From Nageia nagi (lineage: Eukaryota; Pinophyta), in contig JBITNC010000001.1 in assembly GCA_050084985.1 (NCBI GenBank), positions 196,788,001 to 196,852,000 of the forward strand: 64,000 nucleotides of DNA. Direction: 5' to 3'. Shown here in pieces: positions 21,313-32,944 of this stretch (the first letter of the stretch is position 1; each line of letters opens with the position of its first letter). The position numbers were made by a program, and so were the translations under genes. Under the pieces are notes generated by a model that was not told the origin of the DNA, searched no databases, and saw nothing but the letters and a program-made list of their open reading frames with translations.

Positions 21313-24300
21313 ACTTCAAAATGGTGCTTCTAGATGCTTTCTTAGAGACATCAACATCGAACTCAACCCTATTGTTACAGAAGATGAGCTTTCGAAAGAT
21401 GCATGTGCTATTGCTTCTAGTTGCTCAGTGTCAGTCTTGCCATCAACCACAGACTTAATTGCTATCCAGGAGGCTGTGGAGGTGCCAGAACAAGAGAAAA
21501 TTTTTTTGGATACCATGTTAACGACATTGCCAGTATGAACTGTGAAATCTTCACTTGTACTGAATATTTTCAGCTGTTCAACCCAATTTTTGATTGAATC
21601 TAGTTTAAGTTTGCTCCGGAAGAATTGCATGGTCTGTAAAGTTTTCTTTATAGAAATTAGCTTATAGGTGAGAAACGAGGTAGTTAATAAAAATTTTGAG
21701 GGATGTTTCTAAACACTTTGATTGGTTTCCAGGTTCAATCGGAAGAAGAACAAGATGCAATGTCTGCAACTCCTGCACACCCTGCAGGCCTATATGGTAA
21801 GCACACTAGGATACTATTCAGCATTATATAGCTTTTCTGACCGGTTATATGACTAACAATAACATCTTTCAGGTAGTAAAAAATCCATACCTTCCAAACT
21901 TTTCAGATCTGGAAGAATTAGATTGAGTAATTCATATCTCTATCTGATACTTGTTAGTTGTTCCCAGCTCTGTACGCCAGTTTTTTGGCTGGAAACTTGG
22001 TTGAACAAATTTGGAATTTCGCATTGCCTGCAGCCGTTGCTCTTCTACACCCAAGTCTATTGCCAGTTGCGGTTGTTTGTTTTGTTGCAAAGGTAATCTT
22101 CTAATTTCTGTCACGGATTTGCATTTCCTAGTCTCCTGATTATCTAGGTTAATAGGCTTCCCGATTGCCCTATATACGATGCTACAGCTTGGAATATTTG
22201 CTGGAGGTCCCTTGGTTGGTTCACTTATGGATTCTTTTCCTCGAGTGCTTGCCTTCAATTATCTATGCATTATACAGGTATTTATATGTATATATTCTTG
22301 TACATTGTCATTAATTAATTGTCATGTTCATTGTCTTAAGTGTTATTTTGTTTTGAAATACATGATGCAGAATAATTAGCTCTGAAATTTGATCCATTGT
22401 CTGTTCTCAGACTGCTGCCCAGTTAGTATCAGCAGGAATGATTATTTATGCTCTCATTAGGGCTACTCCTGTTTATACTTCTGCAACATCATTTCTTTTA
22501 CAACCATGGTTTATTGTATTAGTAATAGCAGGCTCTGTTGAAAGGCTTACTGGCTTAGCATCTGGGGTTGCTTTTGAACGTGACTGGGTTGTTTTGGTAA
22601 GAATGATATTCTTCTATAGTTTTATATAACAATAAGAACTGATTTCCCTTTTTCAGATACCTATTTGTTTCATATATGAAGTCATTTTTCTTCCTTTCAG
22701 TTAGCTGGCACAAATCGCCCTATAGCTCTTGCCCGTGCCAATGCGATGCTTAGCAGGGTTGACCTTCTGTGTGAGGTGATGAATTTCAGGAAAAAAGACT
22801 GGTTTGTAGCTGCAAGGTTTTAATATTCAGTTAACTGCTTTCTAATTCTGTTCATCTGTGGCTTTTGATGCCAGATTGCAGGAGCATCAATCTTTGGCAT
22901 TCTACTATCCATGTTTGATCCTGTTAAATGTTTAAAACTAGCAGCTGCATTGATAATTTGTACACTTCCTGTTCTGGTATTTCTTTTGTCCAATGTCTGT
23001 TTTATTTTGTCACCAACACTATTTACAGAGCACTTCTGACACTGGCGTTATCTTATATGCAGATTTTTTTGGTTTGTCTTACTGATAAGCTTTCGAAGGG
23101 TGTTTTAGAGCGACCGAGGCACCATGGCACTAGTGATAACTTAAATACAACTTCTCAGTTGTGCCAGCCAAGGAATTTAAGTATGCATTGCTGGTGGTTT
23201 TGTAAAAGCTCGAGTAATTTCATTTTTATTTTAGAGGTAAAAGAGTATACAGTCTAACATCATGTTCATAACTGCAGTTGAAAGGGTCCTGGATACAATC
23301 AGACATGGATGGGTGCAATATAAGACACAGCCCGTCCTTCCTGCAAGCCTTGCCTATGTGTTGCTTTATTTTAATGCTGTTCTTGCTCCAGGGGGTCTTA
23401 TGACATCTTTTTTATCTCACCGTGGTACGCTTGTTTCCCTTTCTTTTGTTCAATTGAGTACCTTTTTGGGTAGAAGGTGCTTTCAATTGTTTTATGAGTG
23501 TCATCTTGCTTGAGTTTCCATGCAGTAACATGCTGTCAGAGAAATTATTATTCTTGTTTGGTTTTGAACAGGTCTCAACCCTTCCATTATTGGTGCCTTC
23601 AGTGGAATGTGTGCATTTATGGCCTTTGCAGCTACACTTTTCTCAGCCAGTCTTGTGAAGAAGCTGGGTCTTTTAAAGGTTAGTACCAAGTCCCAACCAC
23701 AAATGAATTTCCCCAAAGTTCTGTGCCTGCTCTTCTATATTGAGATCTCCTATAAAATAAAACTTGAATAAGCTAGAGCTATAATATGCTTTTTATTGTC
23801 TTTAGGCGGGAGCAGCTGGATTAGTTATTCAGGCTTTTCTACTTGGAATTGCAGTTGCTGTATATTGGAGTGGTGCTATAGCACAACATAAATCACTTTT
23901 AATTTTCCTCTTTCTGATAGTAAGCATTTTGAATTCTCACATGTTTTCACTTTGCTTGTAATTTGGCTTAATATAATATAATTTTATCATACATCATCAT
24001 AACTTCAATAAAATTTTAGCTCACATTAGAAAATTAAAAGTTAAACGTGATAGGATTGTTTAATTTACTGTGCATGTCATTTTCTTTCCTTTTACGTGAA
24101 AATGTTGTGTTACTTGCCAATGTACAGGTGTTATCAAGATTTGGTCATATGTCTTATGATATAGTGGGTGGCCAAATTCTTCAATCTGCAATACCTGCTT
24201 CACAAGCAAACCTTATTGGGACAACAGAGGTTTCCATGGCAAGCTTAGCAGAACTTGTAATGTTAGGGGTAGCAATAATTGCAAATGATGTTTCACATTT

Positions 24301-24493
24301 CGGTTTTCTTGCAGTGCTCTCAATGGCTTCTGTAGCAGGGGCTGCTTGGATGTACTGCCAATGGTTATCAAACCCAACTGAGGAACAAAGGCAATTATTT
24401 TCCTTTGATCCTCATTTTAGTTCTTTCTCATCAAGCAAACAGCACACAGGAATGGTGGATATCATTTCTATGCCCTCTTCTGTTGTACTATAA
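21313..24493 (+). CDS. IREG3: Ferroportin-type transporter, chloroplast IREG3/MAR1 family (SLC40A3-like)
   Basis: A multi-pass carrier of the ferroportin family. The plastid member (Arabidopsis MAR1/IREG3) is placed in the chloroplast envelope and linked to iron homeostasis and aminoglycoside uptake. Exons, all with AG/GT borders and matching phase: 21313-21532, 21733-21796, 21968-22092, 22188-22277, 22411-22596, 22701-22775, 22875-22976, 23063-23180, 23278-23424, 23572-23678, 23806-23919, 24128-24493. They join to 570 residues without a stop. Diagnostic stretches are [68 protein letters not shown] and [14 protein letters not shown]. The variable N-terminal part (residues about 1-90) is acidic, and the membrane domain follows. 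The missing first exon should hold the transit peptide. Introns are short (about 90-210 bp). It is the only likely functional host gene in the window. Confidence 0.93.
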
Positions 24494-26098
24494 AATTCAT
24501 GAGATTTTTGAAATTTATTCTGTGAAAAATTTAGTCAACTTATTGATCAGTTACATTTAATGCTTTGCTGTCATGGTGATGATCTCAATGATTTTGTGCA
24601 AACTCAGAACTAATGTCTATTTTAAGGACGTAAATCCTGTTTGTATGCGCCTGGACTAATTTTTACATTATTAAATCACATGGATTTAACAATTTGCATT
24701 AAAAAATGCTTGAGCGTCATGTTTATTGTCACAAGTGACATTTCAAGAAAAGAGAAAGAACCTACAATGCAAATGTGTGGAGCAAAACTGGAGGAGATTG
24801 TTGACCCACTAAAATGTCCTCTAATTTTAAAACTTTTCATTTCTAAGTTCTTATATAGGAGTTCGACCTGAAATCTCAAGTTCTCTATGGCAAATGAATC
24901 CCACTCATTTTGCATTAATCATAAACAACTATCACCCTTGATGATGATCTACTAGTTGGGATAGGCATTCCCACCAGTTTGCAGCCTGGTATCAGTGGTT
25001 GACCCAGAGAGAAAAACATTTAGGGGTCTTCTGGTCTGCACTACTGAAGGATTTTAACAGCCTTCACCGCCTCCCTAATTGGCCCATTAGTCTTTCTTAC
25101 TCTTATCACCTTGCATGATTATTTTGATTGGCTTCTGTTGTGTCCACCACCATTTAGGTGGCTTCCTATGCTTTATAGGCCTGACTCGACTTTATTTATA
25201 CTTTGATTTGCCTCATTGTACCTCTAATGTTAATTAAACTTGAGACATGCCTCACAATGTCCTAACACACATATCATCATGCTTAAGGCATTCTGTGTGG
25301 TCCTTATGGGATCTAAGGGCCTCATTTGGCTTCAAAATGGCCTCCCACTATTACTTGGTACCTCATTAGTCATCATCTCTCACTTATTGTAATTCCAAAT
25401 TATTGTGTATCTTGTACTTAAAATGATCCTTTCATAGAAGGTTGATAAGGTTCTTTTGGATGGAGCATGAGTTTGAAAATTGTGTCTTCTTTCTTCCATA
25501 TTTCTAGAAACTTGGTATTCATGCTAGACCCTTGCTTGCATTCGACTTTCAAAAATGAATGACAAGATATAAAGGATCAAGATGTCACTTGTCCCAAATG
25601 GTTGGTATAAGAATGCAATAATTGCATGTTTGATGTTAAGAGGAGGTAGGGTAATGAATAAGCTTCATAAATATCATACTAAAAAACGTTTAGACTTATA
25701 TCTTAGATGTTACATGTTTCTAGATATAGGTGTGTCTTCTATTTCAAGGCTTCAATAGTGTGCTCATGTATTTAAATTTGATTCATTGTAATGAAGTCGG
25801 TTGATTCATCATAAAATAATTTGCAATCATTCATATTAATTGCATGATTAAAAGGTTGATTGTGCATGTTTCTATATGGATTGGTTGGGAATTTAATACT
25901 TAGGCATATTTAGAGTCGTATGAAAGGAACAATTAGTCTTATCATTTCATAGGTCATTTTCAAATGTCCATCATCTATTAGTTCTACTTACATGTATTGT
26001 CTTTGGCATATCGACATACTAAATTGTTTGCATGCTATGCTGTTCATTTTCATGACTAGCGATGTTGTCTTATCTAGTCAAGGGCCTTGACCATTTAT
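24494..26098. other. 3' flank of IREG3, then decayed repeat sequence
   Basis: The 3' UTR probably ends within the first few hundred bases. From about 24900 the sequence contains TE-like text (for example CCTGGTATCAGTGGTTG at 24987, a weak primer-binding-site resemblance without an LTR beside it). No coding domain is recognised. Confidence 0.4.
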
Positions 26099-27050
26099 TG
26101 TTGAAATATACCAAACTAAAAAAACAAGATTCCAAACACAATTTCACAAAAAAAACTCAGATCTGCAATTTATTTCAAAAAATAACTTCAAACCTTCAAA
26201 TGGCTAGATTTGGCCATACAATTTTATTGAAAATATTATGCAAATGGCACATGATAGATAAACCCAAATACAATTTAAATTTACCACTAAGCTACATGAA
26301 ATAGAAACCTTAGATTGAGTTTTCTCCTTTAGGAGACAAATAAACTCTGGAATCACATAAAAACCTTCTTATGTTGCATACAATTTGAACACATCGAATA
26401 ATCTCCACACGGTTGAAATCATATGAAAACCATGCTAGGGTTTCAAACCCTCACACTAAAATCTAAAATAATCTAATTGAACTTCTCTAATAAGTTCCAA
26501 TGCAAACCTTGGATGGATTTGCCTAGAAAATAGAGTTTGATGATCTAACTTTCTAATGTTCCTATTGGTTGGCCTTCCAACAGAAACCCAACAATCATTG
26601 GTAGAATACCAAATCCCAAGAGCAAAGCTCTTGAATCGGAGTTCTCGAAAAACAAGTCTCCAAAATGAAGTCTTAGATCCCTTTTATTCTTTTACCCTAA
26701 TGCTAAAACAAATCCCAACTTTAAATCTAATAATTAAAGGTTGAGATTATATCTCACATATACAGGATATAAGGGCTATAATATAATTTTGCGTTGAGGT
26801 CATTTAAACATATTACAAATTGGTCACTTCACATAAAAGCATGAATTAACACCTTTTTCTAACCCAAAACTCACTTCAAACATTTAAATAACTTTCTTAA
26901 CCCATATACTAACATTTGAACTTGTCAAAACACATTTATTAACCCTTATAACCTTCATTTTAACCTCAAAATACACTCAACGACAACCCAACACACTCAA
27001 AACACAAAAAAACCATATTTACAATGCAAAAATTATTTTGGGACATTACA
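26099..27050 (-). repeat. 3' LTR of the minus-strand chromovirus derivative
   Basis: On the minus strand TGTAATGTCCCAAAATAA begins at 27050, directly after a purine-rich tract (complement of 27051-27067). This start is nearly the same as that of the split LTR at 6562. A possible other end, TGTTGAAATATACC on the plus strand, is at 26099; without a second LTR copy or TSD this end is a guess. Confidence 0.6.
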
Positions 27051-27059
27051 AGTTTGCCC

Positions 27060-27235
27060 CTCCCGAATTGCTTGTCTTCTAGCAATGCAAAATGAATCTG
27101 GCAATCCTTTCCATTGTACCAAATATTTAACTATAGCCCTGTCAATCAATTTCTTCTCTATGGTCTTAAAATTAGCTTTTGATATCAACTGGATCTCATT
27201 CCTGCCTCTTGGAGATTGTATAGTAACATCAACAA
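27060..27235 (-). pseudogene. Chromodomain remnant of gypsy Pol
   Basis: The minus strand reads IVKYLVQWKGLPDS about 30 codons before the polypurine tract. This matches the chromodomain at the end of chromovirus integrases; compare [13 protein letters not shown] in the intact element at about 13050. The usual DATWE segment is missing or altered (DSFCIARRQ follows). It ties the adjoining LTR to the chromovirus group. Confidence 0.7.
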
Positions 27236-27236
27236 C

Positions 27237-27526
27237 TTAAGAAAATTGGTTTTCATTTGTTGGGGCAATCTGAATGCAAGCAATTTTGTGCAAACCTGAT
27301 ACCACCAAGACCGATCACTACTTTCTTCACTAATAGTGGTTTGCTTCCAGAATTCTTGGTCATGTGTTTCAAGGTTTGAACCAAAACTGCCAAAGAAATA
27401 GTTATTCCAATAGTTTGCATATGCATCCAATGAATTGTTTCCTGATGCATTTGCCTTGATAAGAGGGGAGCAAAGTGTATCTGAATTTCCATATTGAATT
27501 GCTACAAAACCATTGAACCAAACACT
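27237..27526 (-). pseudogene. Fragment of S28 serine peptidase gene (EDA2-like)
   Basis: The minus-strand frame contains AIQYGNSDTLCSPLI, LDAYANYW, GSFGSNLETHDQEFWK and DRSWWYQVCT, which follow the order and spacing of plant S28 (Pro-X carboxypeptidase-like) serine proteases of the EDA2 type. A frameshift follows QVCTK; the other frame continues as IACIQIAPTNEN, the expected next motif. The catalytic Ser, Asp and His are not in this piece. Only about 95 of roughly 450-500 residues are present. It is fused in frame to the membrane-protein fragment upstream. Confidence 0.75.
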
Positions 27527-27556
27527 CTTTCCAACTGTGTCGATGGATTGTTGTTG

Positions 27557-27830
27557 TTGATAATAATTAAGATCCAAAATATTGTTAAGGTGCAGAAAGA
27601 ATCCTAAAACTAAATTGGCTAGGCCAATAGCAATCATAGTCAATGTTTTTATATTCCCCCTAGCTAGAGATGAGACAACTCCAAGGTTGGTAATTGATAC
27701 AGTCAAACCACCATATACAATTCTTTTTAATAAATCTGACTCAGTTACAACACTTGAAACCTAAACCTATGATCTTGTATTTCCAAGTTCAAAAGCTACT
27801 TTGGCAAAATTTGATGATTGAGGGCCAAAT
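27557..27830 (-). pseudogene. Fragment of MEB/VIT-like membrane protein gene
   Basis: The minus strand reads TESDLLKRIVYGGLTVSITN, then LGVVSS and IAIGLANLVLGFFLHLNNIL. This is the first transmembrane pair of the plant 'membrane protein of ER body'-like proteins, relatives of vacuolar iron transporters. Stops upstream of the segment show decay. A Gln-rich linker (QQQQSIDTVGK) joins it in one frame to the S28 peptidase fragment. Identification is from remembered family motifs and should be searched. Confidence 0.65.
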
Positions 27831-28187
27831 GTTCCTTCAACTATGATGACAGGTTCGATAGTTGCAGGACTAAGGAGCACTTTCTTTCCAAATTTTGAGG
27901 TATATCTAAGACAGGTGAAGAGGAATCCTCCACTTTGCTTTTTGAAAGACTTGCAAAATCTTGTATACGACTTAAACCAGCCTTGCCTATTTTTAATGTT
28001 GATGTTACCTCCTCACAGTCATCTATTAATGCCTTTAGACTTTGTAAAAAGTTTCATCTCCCACATTAGCTAAATGAAGTTCCTTCAATTATTCATTTGT
28101 AGGACTTTCCTTTGTTGAACATATTGACTAGACAGCTGGAATAGAAAAAAAAATACAATTGCACAAATTATCTTTTGAGTATGATGC
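27831..28187 (-). other. Further host-like fragment, not identified
   Basis: The minus strand contains an open stretch (ALIDDCEEVTSTLKIGKAGL and onward, about 28030-27840) with protein-like composition. It follows stops and a splice-acceptor-like TTCTATTCCAG near 28135. I do not recognise the protein; it may belong to the membrane-protein or peptidase gene. Confidence 0.35.
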
Positions 28188-29089
28188 TGTAATGATCCTA
28201 TTTTGGAGAATATCTTGTATTTGAACCTTTCCACAAATCTCTTCTTCTACAAGTCAGATATGGCCATTGCACCTTCATAATTGGATAGAGCATCTTGTGG
28301 CATTTGTTTTAAGTCATCACACAACCCCTTTTGGACAAGAAACGAAGGAGTTATGGCTACTTGAAGTTCGCAAGTGCAACCAGTTTTCCATATCACATCC
28401 ACACATGAAAATCCACTTAACTTAGTGGATTTCTACTTAAAAGTGCAACATTGGATTATAAGCTTTTATGTTATTCTAATGTTATTTTAAGTATTTTTGT
28501 TTGTAATAAAACCAATCAATGGCTTAGATTAGCTTAGAGGGGTCAATGCAAGATTAGGGTTGGAGTGTATCTAAGGAGATGCAACTCTCCATTTAGGGCA
28601 TATTATTGATATTGATATTGTAATGAGTCCTTGTGATTCTTATCTCCATAGTGCATAGGTGATGATCCCTAGCATGGATGGAAGCTCTACAACTGACAAG
28701 TGATGGCCCTTGTTGTATTGCCCTAGGGTGATGCTCCCCTAGACCCCAATATTCAGAAAATACAAAAAGAGGAGTTCGTGACATTTGTGGCAGTCTCAAC
28801 TTTCAATTTGGTGTGTTGTTCTAGTTCAGATATGAGAAGTCAACCTCCCCAAGGCAGTCATCCATCTTTTTAGGTCACTTTTCATACATTTTTGAGGAGT
28901 TTTGCATTTGTTCCAGCACAAGAGACCCATCGCCCATTTGTACTAGTTTGGCATATCTAAATTAATACATTTGGTTGGTCTCTCCTCATATTTGGTATTA
29001 TTTTCAGTATTATTTTAGTATTTTATTATTTATGTAATTTATTTCTGCAATTTCAAATTAGGGTTTTTGCATAAAAAAGAAACATTGCA
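28188..29089 (+). repeat. 5' LTR of element A
   Basis: It pairs with 40889-41791 over the whole length with many substitutions and small indels. It contains the imperfect hairpin CCACTTAACTTAGTGG near 28410-28428. Confidence 0.88.
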
Positions 29090-29824
29090 AATTGGTATCA
29101 GAGCTAGAATCTTGCCAACTTGTGGTTAGTGTTTATTTTTCTGAGTTGTAGTTGTGGGTATCTCAATTTTTGAGTTTTTCTGAATTAGGGTTTTCTAAAA
29201 AATTAAAGCTTTCAAAAATTTCTTGTGGGTATTTCAGATTCATGTTGAAAAGTGTTTTTCTGTGGTGAAAATTCATGCCCTAGTGAAAATCGCAAATTTT
29301 TAAGGGATTTGTTAATTTTTCGGGATTTTTTAAGAAAATAAAAAATTGCATATCTATGGTTTCAAAAAAGTTTTTGGGTAAGATTTCAAAAATTTTAGAT
29401 TTAGTTTTTTTTTTGTGATTTGATTAGTTGTAGATAAAGAAACTTCAAATTCATCCACATCAGGAAACCCTATTTTGAGGGGATCATTTAGGGTGGATTT
29501 TGGACTCTTAGCATCAGATTCAATATACTAAGTCAAGTACTTGACCCTTAGGAACATTTTTGAGCGCTTTGCATACTATTTTAACCTTCTAGAAGGGGTT
29601 TTCAAAGGAAAATAGGAAGGTGACATTTTTGAAGATTCAATCAGTTGCAGGTATTTATCGAGTAAATTTGAGCACCCATTAAGCTCTACTTCTCATTGCC
29701 ACCTTCATAAAAAATGTTGGAATTTTTTTTTGATATGAAATCTAGCATTTCCTATGATTTCTAACTTTTTTTTCAGGAATTGCACAAATAGGGTTTTGAA
29801 GGTTGGTGTTTGCTAAGAGTGGAT

Positions 29825-30117
29825 CATGAGTAGAAGTTGGATGCAATGATTGCTTTTATGCAAAAGATAGTGACATTAAAAAGGGCAATCATGCAACAAA
29901 ATGGAACCAGTGAACTTAAGAGGGAGAAAAGATAATTGCAACAGAAAATGACCATTCCCACCTTTAATGGTCAAGATGGTTTATCAACTTTGGGAAAAAT
30001 AGAGAAAGCTAAAATTTTCCATCAAAAGGAAGAGCTTGAGGAGAATTGTGCAGAAAATTTTGAAGTTTTTTCTACCATTGAAAAAAAAGAAAAGGGCCAA
30101 ACAATTTTGAAGAAAAT
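29825..30117 (+). pseudogene. Gag-like start of element A
   Basis: About 29845-30117 reads, with a stop in the middle, like the N-terminal region of a plant gypsy Gag (an IPTFNGQDGLSTLGKIEKAK pattern, compare the usual FNG-D--W--K-E). The zinc knuckle and everything downstream are absent. Confidence 0.4.
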
Positions 30118-32020
30118 GTAGGTAGTGAAGACATTTCAGCAATGGAGCATGGTTCATCTAGCATGATTGATTTCATTCAAGAGATTGGTGATAGAGATGC
30201 TACTCTCCCACTTAAGGTTTGTTTGAAAGAGAACCAAAATACTTCCCTTTGTACATTATACCTACACATGTTGAGAATGAATTCAATGAGAAACATGATG
30301 CTCATAATTTGGGAAAAGAGTTAGAGAATCTTTCAAATTTGTTTTTTGCATACTCTATGGAAAGATACAAAAGGGTGTTGAAGAATTTTCAATTTATGAA
30401 AGTTTGGAGAGATATGGGTTAGATCTCCAAATTAATCCCTTAGATAATTGTGATCATAATGGCCTTAACTTTCCTTGTGTGAAGAGTTTTGTGAGAGAAA
30501 GATCAATCGCACTCAAGAATTGTGATCAACCTTTAAATGCATGGGATAAGAGTTCTTTTGGAGGAGAGAAGCACAAACATATTCAGCCATGGTACATGTC
30601 TCATACTCATCTCATGGGAGGATGACAATCCCTTCACATTTCACAAATTTTGATATGTAAAGGTAAAATTACTACAGCCATAGTTCCTTCAAATAAAATG
30701 TTGATTTTTCTCATGTGGATGCATGGTAAGTGGTGTAGAACACTTTTCACATGGAACATTGAAAAAGGAGATACTTTTTCATGGACATATGTGGTATCTT
30801 TTCACTTCTTTTTATGGCTTTCATGGATTTACAAATTGCTAATTTAGTTTTGGTATTTGGTGTGGACTTTTGAAGTCTTATATGTAGATAGAATGGTGCA
30901 AAATTTTTACTTTTTTGCAGCCAATAATTTTGATTTAAAAATAAAAAAATTTGCAAAATAAAATGAGGACAATTGGTACATTTGTCATCATACATGTTTA
31001 CATGATATTTTTAGCCTTTTAGACAGTTGGAACATCAACAAAGAAGCACCATGATTAGAAAAATTGGAAGGATTATAGTTACAAATTTGATGAAGTTTTG
31101 GAACAACAAAAAGACTAATTCCACACTTGATTGGGACACTTTTGTGCATTTGGAGTATGGTTTAAAAGGCAAATGGGATAGATGGGTTGCATTTATTGTT
31201 GAATCTTGGCATGCATTTGTTCATAATTTTGTCTTGATGACTTCTAATTTCATTTTGAGAATGTGTCATAGTTACATATGGGAAAATGTTTACTTCATTT
31301 TCAGGTTGATGGAGTTGGAAGAAACTTCTAAACTGATTTGATTGGTGAGTTTAATTGGGCATGCATAAGGATGAATTACATACATAAATGTTGTCAAAAT
31401 AATTATTTGCAATGGAAAAGTGTTGGTGCATCTTTCTTCATACTTTGTATTCTACATTGCAAAAAGCTTTGAACTATTTTGATGACAATTAACATGGCTA
31501 CAATTTATACAAATATGGTTGTACACTACATGATTTTTGATGCAATAAGGGTTGAGATTGATATACATGAGTTGCAGAATTGCATGTGTTATTTTGATCA
31601 ACTTGGGTAAAGTAAAAACAAAAAATTTCATATGTAAAGGTGCTATGATCAGTTATAAGGAGAAAAGAAGATAAATTTAAACATGGGCAGCCATGGAAAC
31701 ATTCCTCAAAGGTACAAGTTGAATTCTGATTTCTATGACAACAATGTACTATTTCTTTTAGGGCATGATGAAGATGAGCTTATTGATAGAAAACTCAATG
31801 AGTTTATGAAATTGGTGTCTTGTGGTGATGCCAACATATTTGGGAAGGTAATTTATTTTCATTTTGCCATGAATTTAAGTTATATACTTTTTGCATTGGT
31901 TGGTTTTGAAAGTGTATTTTTAGTTATGGGAGCACATAGTCATGGTTGTTGTGGGTTTGAGAATGAAAGCGTAAGTCTTCATCCATGATGTACACATTCA
32001 GTTCAAAGTTACTATAGCAG
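30118..32020 (+). other. Interior of element A, unidentified
   Basis: Several ORFs of 60-104 codons on the plus strand (30142-30324, 31027-31341, 31683-31988) have protein-like composition but no motif I recognise. They may be remains of one decayed reading frame. The part at 31683-31988 ends just before the insertion of element B. Confidence 0.35.
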
Positions 32021-32854
32021 TGTTAACACATAAAAATGATTTTATGCTTTTAAATCAATGAATTAATGAAATATTCTTGGCCTAACTATACGTCTTGAGT
32101 GAATTAAAGTGATAATATCAATGTTTGGCTTGAATATGGATATTGCACGGTTTATCTTGAATATTGCATGAATTATCTTGTTTATTGATGTATTTATCTT
32201 AAATATTGTGAATTAACCTTATTTATGTAGATGCACGCCGACCTATGGGCGGTATTATTTATTATCTATATAAATAAGGGATCTAATAGTAAGTCCACAA
32301 CACAAGGATACACATGATCCCGCGTATGGTCTTGTAAGTGGCTACCCCTTAAGGTATCTCTTGGTACCGCCTACAAGGCTGTGGTTTGTGTGCTTCCTTA
32401 CGCGAGCTCTCCTGACATCTGCGATCAATTCTGATATTATACTGCCATCTGAGATATCTATACTGAAGATCTGGACCTAATCGAGAGGTCAAAGCTATCA
32501 AAATAAGGCCGTCGGTGCTTCTTTGTGAACGGAAGAACACCGTCGGCGCTCTAATACTACTGACACGGACCGCCCGCGGTCCTCTTTTCGCATCCTTGCA
32601 GGTCACGACGTTGTGGAAAAGGCAGCTTATCATCACTACATTGCCAATATCTATGTCTTTCGTTGTCAGGTACGTTCCGTGAGGTTAGTACATAAATCAC
32701 AGTCTTGGTTGGTACATTTACACTTCTGAATTGCTATATGTTGTTTACTGTTATCTAGAATAAATTGCTATCCGTAGCTAGAATACAGATAATATTGAGT
32801 TTGTAGATAGTTGCTTATTTACTTATTTGCACTCTCAATTTTTATTTGTAAACA
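32021..32854 (+). repeat. 5' LTR of element B
   Basis: It starts TGTTAACACATAAAAATGAT, where CATAAAA-ATGA-TTTTATG forms a small hairpin, and ends TTGTAAACA. Three copies of the palindromic motif lie at 32506, 32537 and 32567. Confidence 0.93.
32506..32582. promoter_or_regulatory. Triplet of 16-bp palindromic sites in 5' LTR
   Basis: The third site, GGACCGCCCGCGGTCC (32567-32582), has perfect 6-bp arms GGACCG/CGGTCC. The first two (32506-32521 and 32537-32552) are diverged (AGGCCGTCGGTGCTTC and ACACCGTCGGCGCTCT). Start-to-start spacing is 31 and 30 bp, about three helical turns. The 3' LTR repeats the set at 39315, 39346 and 39376. This looks like a protein-binding array; no known regulator is assigned. 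Confidence 0.7.
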
Positions 32855-32944
32855 TTTGGTGAACCCGACGTGAACTACACATCATTGTGCTAAAACCCTA
32901 AAGGTTTTAGTTAGAACTAATATCTATTTTGAGAGTGTTTAATC

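Noticed and set aside
24987-25003. CCTGGTATCAGTGGTTG as a primer-binding site
   Set aside because: No LTR end precedes it and the match stops after TGGTATCAG.
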